A stretch of 64,000 bases of DNA from Anisakis pegreffii (taxonomy: Eukaryota > Nematoda > Chromadorea > Rhabditida > Anisakidae), in contig JAPYMA010001303.1 of assembly GCA_035041965.1 (NCBI GenBank), positions 1-64,000 of the forward strand, given 5' to 3'. Position 1 is the stretch's first letter, and every line of letters begins with the position of its first letter. Below the pieces are notes generated by a model. The model saw only the letters and a program-made list of their open reading frames with translations. It searched no databases and was not told where the DNA came from. This document shows, piece after piece, positions 29,401-40,161 of this stretch. A program made the translations under genes and the position numbers.

Positions 29401-29570
29401 CATGCCCTCACCCACAACAACAGCAACAACCATCAGAATCCGAACAGAATCCTGCCGCACTATCACTATCATCATATATCAGTCAAGATGCAAATCAGAG
29501 TCCCTCTCATTGTCAGGGTGAACCAACGAACCAAAAGTGTCATATAAATCGTGCATTCGTACTGCGTTAA
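20442..29570 (+). CDS. Receptor tyrosine kinase with Cys-rich and FN3-like ectodomain, 18 exons, 995 aa
   Basis: Exons: 20442-20570, 21172-21225, 22421-22609, 23107-23289, 23474-23546, 23632-23732, 24068-24230, 24464-24705, 25031-25171, 25333-25498, 25863-26052, 26189-26382, 27215-27408, 27800-27916, 28101-28315, 28447-28584, 28841-29012, 29244-29570. Phases agree throughout. Residues 1-18 are a signal peptide. Cysteines at 29, 33, 37, 48, 52, 61, 66 and 70 form a small Cys-rich module. FN3-like segments follow (for example [15 protein letters not shown] and LYGMLICAV). The membrane helix is at 487-513. The kinase has its glycine loop at 564-571, K605, E622, HRDVAARN 722-729, DFG 742-744 and the PVKWMSPEA motif, so it should be active. 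After the kinase, YYNV (877-880) is a candidate SEM-5/Grb2-type YxN docking site. The tail is Ser-rich with a run of five Gln. It resembles the nematode RTK group that includes C. elegans hir-1; orthology is a guess from memory. Exon 8 could instead start at 24449, and exon 11 at 25866. Confidence 0.94.
21477..22222 (+). mobile_element. ~730-bp dispersed repeat, copy 1, in intron 2 of the receptor kinase gene
   Basis: It matches 26426-27154 and 63281-64000 over its whole length. The left end reads agtggttctca, which resembles the CAGTGGTTCTCA terminus of many hAT-superfamily DNA transposons. Homology to copy 2 stops at the same point on the right (after the common agtaagattga segment), so that is likely the true right end, yet no inverted copy of the left end is present. 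No transposase ORF is seen, so it is non-autonomous. Assignment to hAT is inferred from the left terminus only. Confidence 0.85.
26426..27154 (+). mobile_element. ~730-bp dispersed repeat, copy 2, in intron 12 of the receptor kinase gene
   Basis: It is a near-collinear copy of 21477-22222 in the same orientation, starting cagtggttctc. It fills about seven-eighths of the intron between the exon ending in the AVKMLP segment (26382) and the exon starting at 27215. No clear target-site duplication is visible at either side. Differences from copy 1 are scattered substitutions and small indels, so it is not a recent insertion. Confidence 0.85.
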
Positions 29571-31028
29571 TGAATTTAACATGTAGTGTTTCTCTCGGCT
29601 TAGAGGGTGTTGTGCTGATGAAGGACAATTCAGTTGATGAATTTCGTTAGTTTAAACCAAACGTGAGTTCTGAACAAGTGGGCAGTTAATAGAAGATGGA
29701 ACATATTCGGTTTCAGCTACTGTTTGTTTGCGATCACCATTAGATCAAATGCATGAAGATGGAGTGGAATTTTATCTGTGGTGATACCCTTTCCTAAAGG
29801 CAATTGTTTTTGAGCAACAGCAAATTTCCACTCAGAATATGAGCATGTAATTTTCTCTCATTTAGAAATCCACTGCATGTGATGGAATCAGAAATCAGAA
29901 GATTGATATCAAAATCTGATTGTGCTGATTGGATTGAATAATTTGCTCACAGGGTTTGAATGGTACTTGTCTTTGAGGAATAATTTTGGATTTTATAAAT
30001 TTGTTAAATGCAATACGGTGTAAATGATGATTTCTCATACTTATTCGAAACACTCAAATGTCTCATTATAAAACTAATATTATACAGATACACTTTTTCG
30101 TTGCTTCATTCGAATCGGTAATCTGTTAACTTCGTATCATTAGAGCAACTTGTGGATTGCATTACATATTTTGTTCTTAGAACATGTGACTCTTCCATCT
30201 ATTATTCACCTAAGTCATTTTGCCTGTATTGTTCACTGCAGAATTGAAATATGCATGAAACGAAACCCCACAATTGCTTGCTTATTCAACAAAATGTATT
30301 TGTGCAATAGTTTTTGCATGGTTCTGGAAAAGCATCGTTGACGAACATGAACGTCAGGTACTGAAACGATATGAAAATAATCCCGTTAGCCCGAAAAATT
30401 TGCTTCTACACCTCAAATGAATGTTCACAGGTATATCATAAATAAAGCCATGAAGTGTAGATGATCATGTGCTGAATATGAGATCAACTAAAAATGTCAT
30501 CATTTCACAGTTTACTTTCACAGATTGCACAACTCATGTACTTTTTTCCACCATTCCTCTAGCTTATTGTTAGCTATCACTGTGATTTCTTCTAGCGATT
30601 CAAATCGTTCCGTTTGTAAATGTGCATACCTCATTGGTTCGTTCAGTTCAACTGTTTTTTCCCTTGCCATAAAATTGCTTCATCTCTCCATTCAGGATTT
30701 CCCGTAGAATTTCTACTCCTCAAAAGATTCTTCTTCGATTACTTCTATCGCCTCTTATGAACACTGGCTGTTATGCAATCTGGACGTAAAGCACGAATTT
30801 AAACACTTTATGATGCAATAAACAGTGGTCCTAACGTTCTGTTCTTGTTTAAACTGTTGTAGATACTATAAGGTTGCATTTTTATCAAATTATGATTGTT
30901 ATAATGTTGTAATTATGTATATATCATAAATAATTAGATCGTTTGTCGTCATTGTTACACATAAATAGGTATCACAAGCATTCAGACAGAACATGAGCAT
31001 TACATCTGCATACAATTTAGTGAAAACG
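29571..31028. other. Intergenic region 3' of the receptor kinase gene
   Basis: There is no supported gene. An AATAAA at 30441-30446, about 870 nt after the kinase stop codon, is the first good poly(A) signal downstream, but nothing else ties it to that gene. Confidence 0.5.
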
Positions 31029-31259
31029 AGTGATCCCGACCGACTATTCTATTCATCTAACAATAAAATACACCCAAAGGGAAATGGTGCTCTTTCCCAT
31101 ACCAATAAAGCAGCCAATCCAATAATCACCCCAACTCACCTTCGATTCGCACTTCTTTCATCACTATCACTCTTATTCATTTCTCAACCAACAAAATACC
31201 TCTGAATAGCACAATCAATCGGATGAATTTCAACATCTTCGCCAGAAATCAACCGTAAG
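31029..31259. repeat. ~230-bp dispersed repeat, copy A
   Basis: It aligns directly with 40162-40387 at roughly 85-90% identity, from cccgaccgactattct to aaatcaaccgtaag. On the minus strand both copies keep an open frame ending in KYFVG* or RYFVG*, preceded by LISGE, although several residues differ. It may be an old duplicated gene fragment or a non-autonomous element. No terminal repeats were found. Confidence 0.85.
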
Positions 31260-31261
31260 AA

Positions 31262-31835
31262 TTGCTGGGCAAAACACATGATATTTTGTAAGCAAAGATT
31301 CTGAGCAATCGAATGGTGCAAAGAAATTCACATGTTACTGGGCAAACTTGAGAGTACGGTTACCTTGAAGATGGTAACCTCTATACGGCCATAATAACGT
31401 ACTGATGTTGATCTATAGTGATAGAATGTATATGAAAGAGCGATTTTGCACTCGTTATTGAGATAGCTTCATGAAAATAGCCAAAATTCCTTAAGGAAAC
31501 AAAATTGCTCGACAAAATATATGTTTTTCTGAATCTAGAGATTCCACTGGATCGAGAGGTGGACAGAAATTCATATGTTACTGGGCAAAGCTGAAAGTAC
31601 AGTAGGCTCGAAGATGGCAACTGCTATAGCATTGAGAAAATAGCTATATCTCCTCAACTGTACATTATTGCTCGGTAAAATATATGATATTCTGAATGTA
31701 GAGATTCTGAGCAATCGAATGGAGCAAAGAAATTCATATGTTACCGGGCAAACTTGAGAGTACCGATACCTTGAAGAAGTAACCTCTATATAGCCATAAT
31801 AACGTACTAATGTTAATCTATAGAGACAGAATGTA
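31262..31835 (-). repeat. Diverged relatives of the 238-bp satellite, inverted
   Basis: About two and a half monomers related to the satellite read on the minus strand. The landmark tgttactgggcaaa (reverse complement of tttgcccagtaaca) recurs at 31333 and 31576, and as tgttaccgggcaaa at 31739, giving spacings of 243 and 163 bp. Other shared segments are gagatagcttcatgaaaatagcc, tatctcctcaa and aaattgctcgacaa. By eye identity to the main array is roughly 70%. The third unit lacks about 80 bp. Open frames on the minus strand here (for example 31381-31620) are by-products of the repeat. Confidence 0.85.
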
Positions 31836-31852
31836 TACATCTTAGAAATCAC

Positions 31853-34420
31853 ATTCTGCGGTATTCTATTCGGGTTTTGTCGATCGTTTCGATGTATGCT
31901 TGCGGGGATACTTTATATTATTCATTCAGCAGTTTTGTTACAATTGTTCTCAAGTATCTTATTGCTAGAAAGCGATTTGCTCATCAGAGCGATTCAACTG
32001 CATTGAAATTAAAGATATTTAAGATCTCAATTGTACCAGTCGCCTTTCACGTGCATCTCTTCTTGATTCAGGCCGATTGTCATATCAATGAACAGCATTT
32101 TATGAAAGTAATCAGTTATGATTACTTAGAATAGACTATATGCTCATTCTTAAATTCGTTTGTGAATATTGTGAATTGTAATTGTAATTGTTTGTAGTGT
32201 GAATGAAAGTATAATTGTAAATTAGAGAATGCTTGATTTCTTCAACGTATAGTGTCAAATAAATGATCAGAGATCAAATCATTTTATGATGTTGTTTACT
32301 CAGTACATTGAAATTTAGCAACAGACTTCTGCATGCAGTCTGTCAAAAAACGTCAAACGACGTTCCATGCATACAATGCTTTAAACACGCACGTGTACAC
32401 CTACGCACGCTCGCATCCGATGCATGACACTCGAGATTCATGAAAGTCTGCATCTCTACTCTCTCATATATTCCCGTTCTATTTTCTTCCTTACTAGTCA
32501 TCGCAATGCTATTCAGGCAATTTTCGACTTGATGACGAAAGGAAACACCCCACCTGTTCATCGTTTTTTAGCCACCATGATGGCTTAAATCACTTTCAAT
32601 TCACTTGCAATTATTCTGTGACTACTTTAATGCATTTTATTTGATTGATACTAAAGAATTTCAATGCCTCCGGATTTCATCCGGAATGAAAGAGCTTCCA
32701 AGATCCCAGAGAATGATCTCGGCGAAATATCGCTTCTTTTTTTGCACTGATGTTGAAATTCACTCGGCAATGGTATGGCATAATAATATGTGCATACTTT
32801 ATTGATCACTTCGTTGTGATCATAATGCGCATTCTATGATCCGTTAATGGTACTATACCAATTGATCACCACAGATCATATCGCTATGATTGATTGCCTT
32901 GCTCATTCAGTATTCATTTATTTCTCTAATATATGTTTCTGTGCGGTGCAATTGTGGTGTGTAATACATTTTTGTACATGTTATTCATGATTTTAGTTTG
33001 TTAAAGAATTTTCTCGTGAAATTCAAAATTGCGCTGTAGATATTTTGAGATCACGAAACCTTCCAATTTTTCATGTTAATGATATTCGTATTAAATTGCT
33101 CGGATTATATTGAAATGAGCTTGAAGAAAACTACGAATTAATCATTCAATACTGTTCTAGACCAGAGGTGATCGAACGGTCACACCGTGACAATTTCAAC
33201 GATGCTGTCACTGGTCGTCACCTCAAATCAAAGGTGAGGAATTAAATCATTTCAGTGGTGGTTTAATTTGTTTGTTGGTGATAGGAAGTGACTTTATTGT
33301 CAATCAATCTTGTTAATTTCTCTTGATCTGGCAGGAACCTACCGTATATTCTTTAACTATGAGTATTGCGTGAATATTCTTCATTAAAATGGTTAATGTA
33401 TAAAACAGTTGTGTGATAACAGACATAATATTGACAGAGATGTTGATAATTTTGAGTAATGTACATTTGGCTTGTCAGCATTGAACCGTCAACCAATTCT
33501 AGGTAAAATCGCGTGCTGATGGTTCCAACTGGATGAAGAGACACCACAACCGATGGTGACGGGCCGATGGACGATTTGATAGACGTGGTGGTACCGGTTC
33601 GTCTTCGTCAATATCTCGTGGCAGTTTCAAGATCGATATTCAACAGTATCACCTCAAATCAACTCAAACAAATCAAAACAACAGCGATCAATATTCAAAC
33701 GAATATTCAACTCAACAATAATGTTCGACATTATTCAACAATTGTGACACCGTGGCGCAAAGAAGCGCCAGGTTAGTACTTTCAGACTTCTACTTAGGGA
33801 CTGAGAATAAAATTCAGTCGTGGTCAGTGACCACTTTTTTTACATAATTCATTCTTTTATTCTTTAATTCATTTATGAATGTTGTGAATAATGTTTGTGT
33901 GTGTTGTTAATTACATGTGAATAATGCTTGATTTGTAATTGACCAATTAAGTATAGGATACAATACAGTGACAAATAGTAGAGTACATTGTTAAATGTTA
34001 TTCTTGTTGATCATAAACTTGTGAAGATATTAATGGTGCCTCATATGTTTTAACTGGAGGGATTTTTTAGCGCTTTTTAATTGAATTGTTAATGTTATTT
34101 GCGTTATGTTACCATCATTGCTTTGTATTATTGTTATTGTCACTGTATTGTCAAATGTTGAGAAGTTTAGCCCTTTTGAAACAACTTGATATCAAAGGAA
34201 AAATATTACAAAACCTGACTCATATTATTACCCATTGGATTTAATTTTCTATTTATTCTTTAATGTCGTGAAGTAACTGATTTGTATATTACATATAATG
34301 CATATATTCATGTATATTGCCAGCAATTATCATATATGTTTTCATTATTTGTTTATTTATTTATTCATTTTGTACATTCATCGTTATTGTGAATATTGTA
34401 AACCTTTTTATAAGGGATAT
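31853..34420. other. Intergenic region with one weak exon-like pair
   Basis: It is mostly featureless AT-rich sequence. At 33168-33235 and 33503-33776 on the plus strand, exon-like segments are bounded by ag and gtgagg, and by ttctag and gttagt. The frames look protein-like (for example TGRHLKSK, then RADGRFDRRGGTGSSSS), but the obvious join meets a stop, so I do not call a gene. Short dyads such as tgatcac-6 nt-gtgatca occur near 32804. Confidence 0.4.
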
Positions 34421-34535
34421 GGGTAGGGCGAAGGAGGGATGCGGCACGTAACGACCCGCTTAACTCCGTAGCCAGAGGTAGGGACTTGGACTGGCTATAG
34501 ATATGGCCCATCCCACCTGATTGAAATTGTTTTCA
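34421..34535. other. GC-rich island of unknown nature
   Basis: From 34421 to about 34535 the composition turns GC-rich, with stretches such as ggatgcggcacgtaacgacc and agccagaggtagggacttgg, between strongly AT-rich flanks. No ORF, tRNA boxes or related copy were seen in the window. It is followed by degenerate ttgactt/cttagt-rich sequence (34660-34830). Confidence 0.4.
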
Positions 34536-35012
34536 GTTTCTACACCCCACCATTTCCCCTCCCCTCCCCAATGTGGACTCTATTACGTGAATCCGTGTTG
34601 GACTCTAGCATAGGTATGAGACTAGCATATTTGCTGATACGTATTGAGGTAGTTATCGCAGCTTAACTTAATTTGATTTAACTTAGTCATAACTTTGACT
34701 TGACTTAGCTTGACTCTGACTGTATTATAACTAAGTTGGCCTTTGAAATGACTTGACTGAAAATTTATCACATGCTGACTTGAGTTGGTGTAGCACTTTG
34801 ACTTTGCTTAGTCAAACGTTAGTTACTGCGAGCCATATCAGCATGCAATTTAGAGGAATACTTAGCTATCTATGGGCAATCTGACGCAATATCCTAGTCA
34901 TGTCATGGCTGAGATTGAAGCTCTCGGAACTGATCGCTTCTTAGAATTAAAGGTATCACATGAGAGAATATATAGTTTGTTACGGGAGAGACTGTGACTG
35001 GGGTTGATAATA

Positions 35013-35790
35013 GTTGCACTGGCATATGAAAAAGAAAACTATCCCTCTAAAATTGAGTTTTACGAACGTAGGGTATGAATTGCCTTATGAAGTTAGCGGT
35101 AGGTCTGGAAAGTTCGCCTGGACCACTCATTCTGTAGAGTCGAGTTGCTATATGGGTGACTCGAAGACTTTCTCCCTCGTAGTGACATTTAGTGATAGTT
35201 AGACTGATGTTGCAATGATAGATTGCATGCAGCCAATGGTCATTCTTAAAAAGCATATTTTGGTTGCGTGGGTGATCCCAACCCGTCGAGCTGCCAACAA
35301 GAGGGGCTAGGATTAAGTAAATGCGACAGGCGTTCCCCGCCTACCGGCAGTCTCGGCGAATCGGGGAGAAACAACTTAAAATATGCAAGCGACATTTACC
35401 CGAGTGTCGCTGGCATTCATTCTTCGGAACATATTACGGGCGTTCCCGGCCCGGGAAAGGCGCCGATTTGACCGGGGATAGGGAATGCGCGTAAGTTGGC
35501 CTGAGTAGTGTCTCCGGGCATTTGCTCAGGTAACGGGGGTTCCCGGACCCACCGTGCGCTCTTTCCCTTAACAGGGGAGAATTGTCATCGGGTTGACCAT
35601 TGGCTGCATACACGAAGTCATTTCACTCAGTCGAAATGTTGCTGAATGCATTATAAGGGGAAATCTCTCAGGTGTTTGTGGTTACTCGCCGAAGCTTATC
35701 TATTAGCTAGTGTCATGATGGCATTCATACACTTCTATGATGCATTCCTTATTTCCCTTGCCAGTGCAGTTATTGTCTGTCATTAGTGCT
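35013..35790. repeat. Duplicated unit 1 (contains a GC-rich insertion)
   Basis: It pairs with 35902-36240. Block A (about 35066-35143, from cgaacgtagggtatgaat to gtagagtcgagttg) and block B (about 35661-35733, from gaaatctctcagg to gcattcatacac), plus a third block ending ccagtgcagttattg (35774), are nearly or fully identical to unit 2. The sequence between blocks is only loosely alignable. Block A contains a hairpin-capable ggtctgg...cctggacc segment. No convincing ORF spans it. The function is unknown. Confidence 0.8.
35227..35612. mobile_element. GC-rich ~386-bp insertion with terminal inverted repeats
   Basis: The ends are the inverted pair atgcagccaatggtca (from 35227) and tgaccattggctgcat (to 35610), about 16 bp. 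The inside is much richer in GC than the surroundings and full of dyads, for example the palindrome ttcccggcccgggaa at 35441-35455. It is absent from the paired unit at 35902-36240. There is no transposase, so this looks like a MITE-like element or a foreign structured segment. No target duplication could be fixed, because the linker around it is diverged. Confidence 0.65.
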
Positions 35791-35901
35791 AATAAGATAC
35801 TTGATAACTTTAGGAAATCCATTCGCATGCGAGGAGAAGCATTATGAGTTCCTCAGTTTGTTGCTGGGGAGGTACTCAATTAGCATGTTTTGAATAGCTA
35901 C

Positions 35902-36240
35902 ACTGGCATATGAAAGGAAAAAAGATATCCATATAAAAATGAGTGTAACGAACGTAGGGTATGAATCGCCTTATGAAGTTAGCGGTAGGTCTGGAAAGTT
36001 CGCCTGGACCACTTATCCTGTAGAGTCGAGTTGAGTGTTGACTCGAAAAACGTCTTCTTCGTAGTGCTGTTTAATAACAGCTGGAATAAATTTCCAATGT
36101 TATTAAATGCGTTATGAGGAGAAATCTCTCAGGTGTTTGTGGTTACTCGCCGAAGCTTATCTATTAGCTAGTGTCATGATGGCATTCATACACATTCTCT
36201 GATGAAATCCTTATTTCCCTTGCCAGTGCAGTTATTGGTG
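35902..36240. repeat. Duplicated unit 2 (without the insertion)
   Basis: This is a direct partner of unit 1, about 340 bp, with block A at about 35949-36031, block B at about 36120-36192 and the third block ending near 36235. Between blocks A and B it holds only about 90 bp where unit 1 has about 520 bp, because unit 1 carries the insert at 35227-35612. The exact identity of the blocks beside poorly matching linkers suggests constraint or patchy conversion. Confidence 0.8.
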
Positions 36241-38201
36241 GTGTTAAGGTACTTCATATGTCATCGCTTTCAATAACTGACCAGTTTCGAGAGCTTATAT
36301 CTCGGGCTAGGGTTAAATTGGATGACTGCGGTTTGATCCGTGCATGGAGGTTAGAATTTTCTCTTGGCTGCTGGCACGACGTCTTCTGAGGGTTAGAAAG
36401 AATTGATGTGTAAGTTATAAAAAAGTGTTTCTGAAGTAGCGTTTTCGTGGTAACATCATCAAAATATCTCAAACTTTGTCATTCGAGCACCCAGTTGATA
36501 ACTAAAGCAACCGAAAGCTAGTTAGCATTCCTCTGACTGCTCTTATACCTTGTAGAGAGAGTAAGACCTGGAGCAGCTTCACTTACCATTAGCTTTACTT
36601 GACCTTAAACTACTTTTGAGTTGAACCGAAATGATTCCAACTGGCTCGAGTCAATCTCGTTTTCGAGATATTCTGTCAGAATTTGTTCGTGTTATCCTGT
36701 TTCAGATTGTACGATTTAATATGGGCATTGGATTTATGTGAATTTATGTGAATATTTGTTTGATTGTCCCCTCGCTCTTGTTGCTGTTGTTTACGTGATT
36801 ATTTCGGATTGTTGTTTATGTGATTGTTTCGTGTTTCGTGCCTTCATCACCGTATTCGTCCTCTCGTTAATCATTATCGTGTTTTTGATGCTGTCACGCC
36901 AGGCATAATGAAGGGAAACACTGTTAGGCATAGTTTGGTGGCGTTCCATGAGCGAGATGGAATCGCAAACTGAGTAGGGACCTCGCATAAACCATCCGGA
37001 TACAATTCGATACCAGATGCTAGGGTCAGGGTCAAGTTTGAAGCTTTTGCCTGTACATTAGTTCAAAACTTGGGATTAGGATAAGTTTCAAAACATCAAT
37101 GGTGCTTGGCGCGACAGCTGTATAAATGTTTTTCCACGTGTTACAACACATCACACCAAAAGCACTTAAAAGGATCTAGGAGCAGTCAGTATCTTCAGTG
37201 GTTTCAGTAAGTTTAGGATTGTCATGAGGCAACTATTGTAATTTTGTGTCAGTTACGTTCAGAACAAATGCACGAAAATTGACAATGACATGGATGAGGT
37301 TTTATTAGGGCTGAAAGTGCAAAAAGTATAATGTAGGCAAAATGAAATTTATAAAGTGAGTTCGCAATAGGCCAACCGTCTGATCATATTACCATCAGTA
37401 ATGCAATATTGTTACCATCAGCGTAATTAAACTCATTCCGTTAACATACTAATGTTAATAAAAAACAAGCTTGAGATCAGGCTCAGTTCAAGGGTTGTCT
37501 TATAGAAAATAGACCAAAGTTTATCAAGCATAATAAACGCGAATCGAGAATGAACACAAAAATTTTGGCTAGGGAATGAATAGCACATCGACATTATACA
37601 CAAACAAATCAAATGAATGATAGTAATTTTTCGATAGTGTTTGATGTGAAACTACAGGAATCATGAAAAAAGTTCCCAAAAAGTAGAATCGGATTCCTGG
37701 ACAAAAAGCGAAAATGAGAATAAGAGAATCTGCTGAAAACTAGTGTTCACAACATGTTTATAATGCGGGTGGCGTGTGTTCGACGTGAACGGTGAATCAC
37801 TCTCCGGAATTTGTCCAAGATGTTGTTGTTCCGTTCGATCGGGCATGCCAACCTCCCAGTAGTGTTCCGGAGTTGGCGGGTGTTTCAAGTGCTCGACGAC
37901 GGCTCACCTTGGATGAAATTTACTTTGAACCACTAGTTTATTGACATACAAAAATAGTTGAACTGCTCTTGAAAAAAAAAGACTTGTTCGAATTCAAACA
38001 ATTCCTTCACGAAAACCTAGGCAGCTGGCTGTTCGATAGAATAACAGTCTCCTTAATATGCTAAAAAAATCATATGTGATCTAAAAGTACAGCATTTGAG
38101 CTAAGTCAAACCTGCCGTCGATTTCAACTAAATCTGAGCTAGGAACTGACTGATCCAGCTAAAACTGGTCTCCTGAAATGAAATGACAGATAGATACCTG
38201 A
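36241..38201. other. Gene-poor region with one exon-like minus-strand frame
   Basis: A minus-strand frame at 37750-37905 reads protein-like (LKHPPTPEHYWEVGMPD, then HLGQIPESDS). It lacks a good acceptor, and a competing frame over the same bases is also open. It may be a further exon of the minus-strand gene at 38202-38850 or a remnant. Nothing else is supported here. Confidence 0.35.
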
Positions 38202-38850
38202 TCAATTCGATCCACTGGTTGCTGAGTGTTCAGTCCAGGACCGTTGTAGTGTGACGCACAGCATTTGCAGTAGTTTACGATCTTTCTTATTCCGTACCAC
38301 AGCGTCGGCTTTCAAATGTTTCGTATCGAGCACTTTCAACTCGTCATAATCGTTCAGGAAGTTCGTTGAAGCGACGATTTTGACTGCCTCACGTGAATGT
38401 TGTGCTGAGTTGGCATTACTCGGCTGATGGCTTTCGTTCAGATTGCGGAATAGTGGATAAAATCGTTTGTCTCAAGATTTTCAAATATGTCACTTGATTG
38501 TGTAGAATTGTTGCTTCTCACATGGGAACGTGAATTCGACGATTAGATTTGAATTGATGAGAATTAAGTTGATTATTCATTATTACAAGGTGATACTAGT
38601 AGTGGACAGTTGGATGCAACGATTTCGTTCGCTGGTTGCTATTTAGCATCTCGTAGAAATTCTCACCAGTAGTATTATCATTTTGCTGGCTACTAAAACT
38701 TGAATGGGGTCTGAATGACGAAGGATGTATGGATGCGTGGACGCAGTCCAAATGGTCTTTTTTAATTTGCGAACGCGGACAACGCTTACTGTTTGTGATT
38801 TGATACTTATAACATAATAATAAGATAAATATTAAATTAGCACTGAACAT
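38202..38850 (-). CDS. Possible small secreted protein, 2 exons, ~128 aa
   Basis: Exon 1 is 38850 down to 38667 (donor gtgaga, phase 1). Exon 2 is 38404 down to the stop at 38202-38204 (acceptor aactcag). The product starts with a hydrophobic signal-like segment (MFSANLIFILLLC), continues Ser/His-rich, then charged and helical (EAVKIVASTNFLNDYDELK). A second frame in exon 2 is also protein-like (YGIRKIVNYCKCCASHYNG) and ends at a possible donor, so the splicing could differ. I recognise no family. The support is the signal peptide plus consistent phase only. Confidence 0.35.
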
Positions 38851-38940
38851 TCTTTGTTACTTGTTCAGATAAATGTGTGTGACCGTTTCTGATTTTTCAA
38901 CTCTTTGTGTTAGTACTCGATTCGTAATGTTTTTGTTGAG

Positions 38941-39101
38941 TAGAGACGTAGCTAACTACCGTAATTTGTGGTCGTGTCTGGCTGATTGATGGAGTTACTT
39001 AACCCTAGAGGTAATGCTCCCGTTGGTTGCATTAAATGTAGGCGTGGCTAGTTACCGTAATCATTTGACCCTGGGGTTACTACTGCCGTTGTTTGTTCAC
39101 A
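38941..39101. repeat. Imperfect local duplication
   Basis: Two diverged halves share the order gtagctaactaccgtaat ... accctagaggta...cccgttggttg and gtggctagttaccgtaat ... accctggggtta...gccgttgtttg. The second half lacks about 35 bp. No function is apparent. Confidence 0.6.
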
Positions 39102-39772
39102 TCGCTCATTCATTTTCCCTGTAAAAAGAACGAAAGTCTGCCATACCAAGCAGTTCCGGGCTGAACCGACTTATAAAGTTTTCAACATTTAGTCTCAACT
39201 CAATTTAAATTTTGATGTCAGCGTTAGAAAATGCTCTAACGAGTGCGTAACTTGTGTTGATCATTGGAATAATTGAGTAAATGAACAAGCAAAATTGATT
39301 ATTATTCAAACGAAATCTTTGTTAGTTAAACACGGTTGGACGCAATGAATGCAATTCACTTAACTCAATGCTTTTTGATCAACTGAACGTCAAACTCATC
39401 AACAAATAAGCAGTGTATGCAGATGTCTCCTTGTACTGTGTTCTGTAAATGTTTACGTGTTCAGATAAATTATGCATTGTTATTTCATGAGATTATAATC
39501 TCATCAGCTCTCGATGCATCGTTCTTAAATCACAGTCAATTTTTGTGGAACATAAAACTTTGAGTATGTGATGTTATCCGTTCATACAAATCCGTAGATG
39601 TTGAAATGAACTGACACTTTCTCAAACAATTTTGGTGTAAACAATCTAGTTGATTGGTACTTCTTTCGAGAGTTTACAAGTTCTCAAGTTCCAGAACATT
39701 TTTTAACTCAATTCAGTTTTTATAATACATTCATAATGTTCAATTTCTACAACACATTCGTAATCAATCACG

Positions 39773-40009
39773 ATGATAAGCGTAAGACATTGGATATTGA
39801 TAGAAGCCTTCTCCTTCTTCGTCCTCAGCGAGCACACTATCAATTGCTTCCGTCAGAACCTTAAAATATCGTCTAGAATTTCACAGTTTTTGGAGTGGTT
39901 GGAAAAAATCGAAAACAACGACAATGTCAGCGATATTAACAAGAGCAATTACGGGCGCAGTATCATCACTGATAAAGAAACAATCAATTATCAAATTTAC
40001 TTCAAATAA
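39773..40009 (+). CDS. Small ORF, 78 aa, signal-peptide-like start; uncertain
   Basis: An unspliced frame opens with a hydrophobic segment (WILIEAFSFFVL) and continues polar and Asn-rich to a natural stop. There is no recognised domain or clear promoter. The sequence gtaagac directly after codon 3 could act as a splice donor, which weakens the single-exon reading. It could be chance in AT-rich DNA. Confidence 0.2.
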   Translation: MISVRHWILIEAFSFFVLSEHTINCFRQNLKISSRISQFLEWLEKIENNDNVSDINKSNYGRSIITDKETINYQIYFK

Positions 40010-40161
40010 ACTTGCAAATTCTTGTCCTCTCTTCGACTCAGCACTTTTTGGTTGCTGAAATTAATCGCCTGCCTAGCAAAACAATTCAGATCTGTACGTG
40101 CTATGTGATGATTTTGCTTTCAAGCATTTACAAGTGACCTCCTCGTCTAAATGCTAAATCA

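Noticed and set aside
29056..29475. 139-codon minus-strand ORF
   Set aside because: Antisense to the Ser/Gln-rich last exon of the receptor kinase; low-complexity complement.
31571..31852. 93-codon minus-strand ORF sharing CPVTYEFL with a neighbour
   Set aside because: The shared motif comes from repeated satellite-derived units, not from a protein family.
36331..36340. tRNA-like B box (ggtttgatcc)
   Set aside because: No matching A box at the right distance and no cloverleaf could be drawn.
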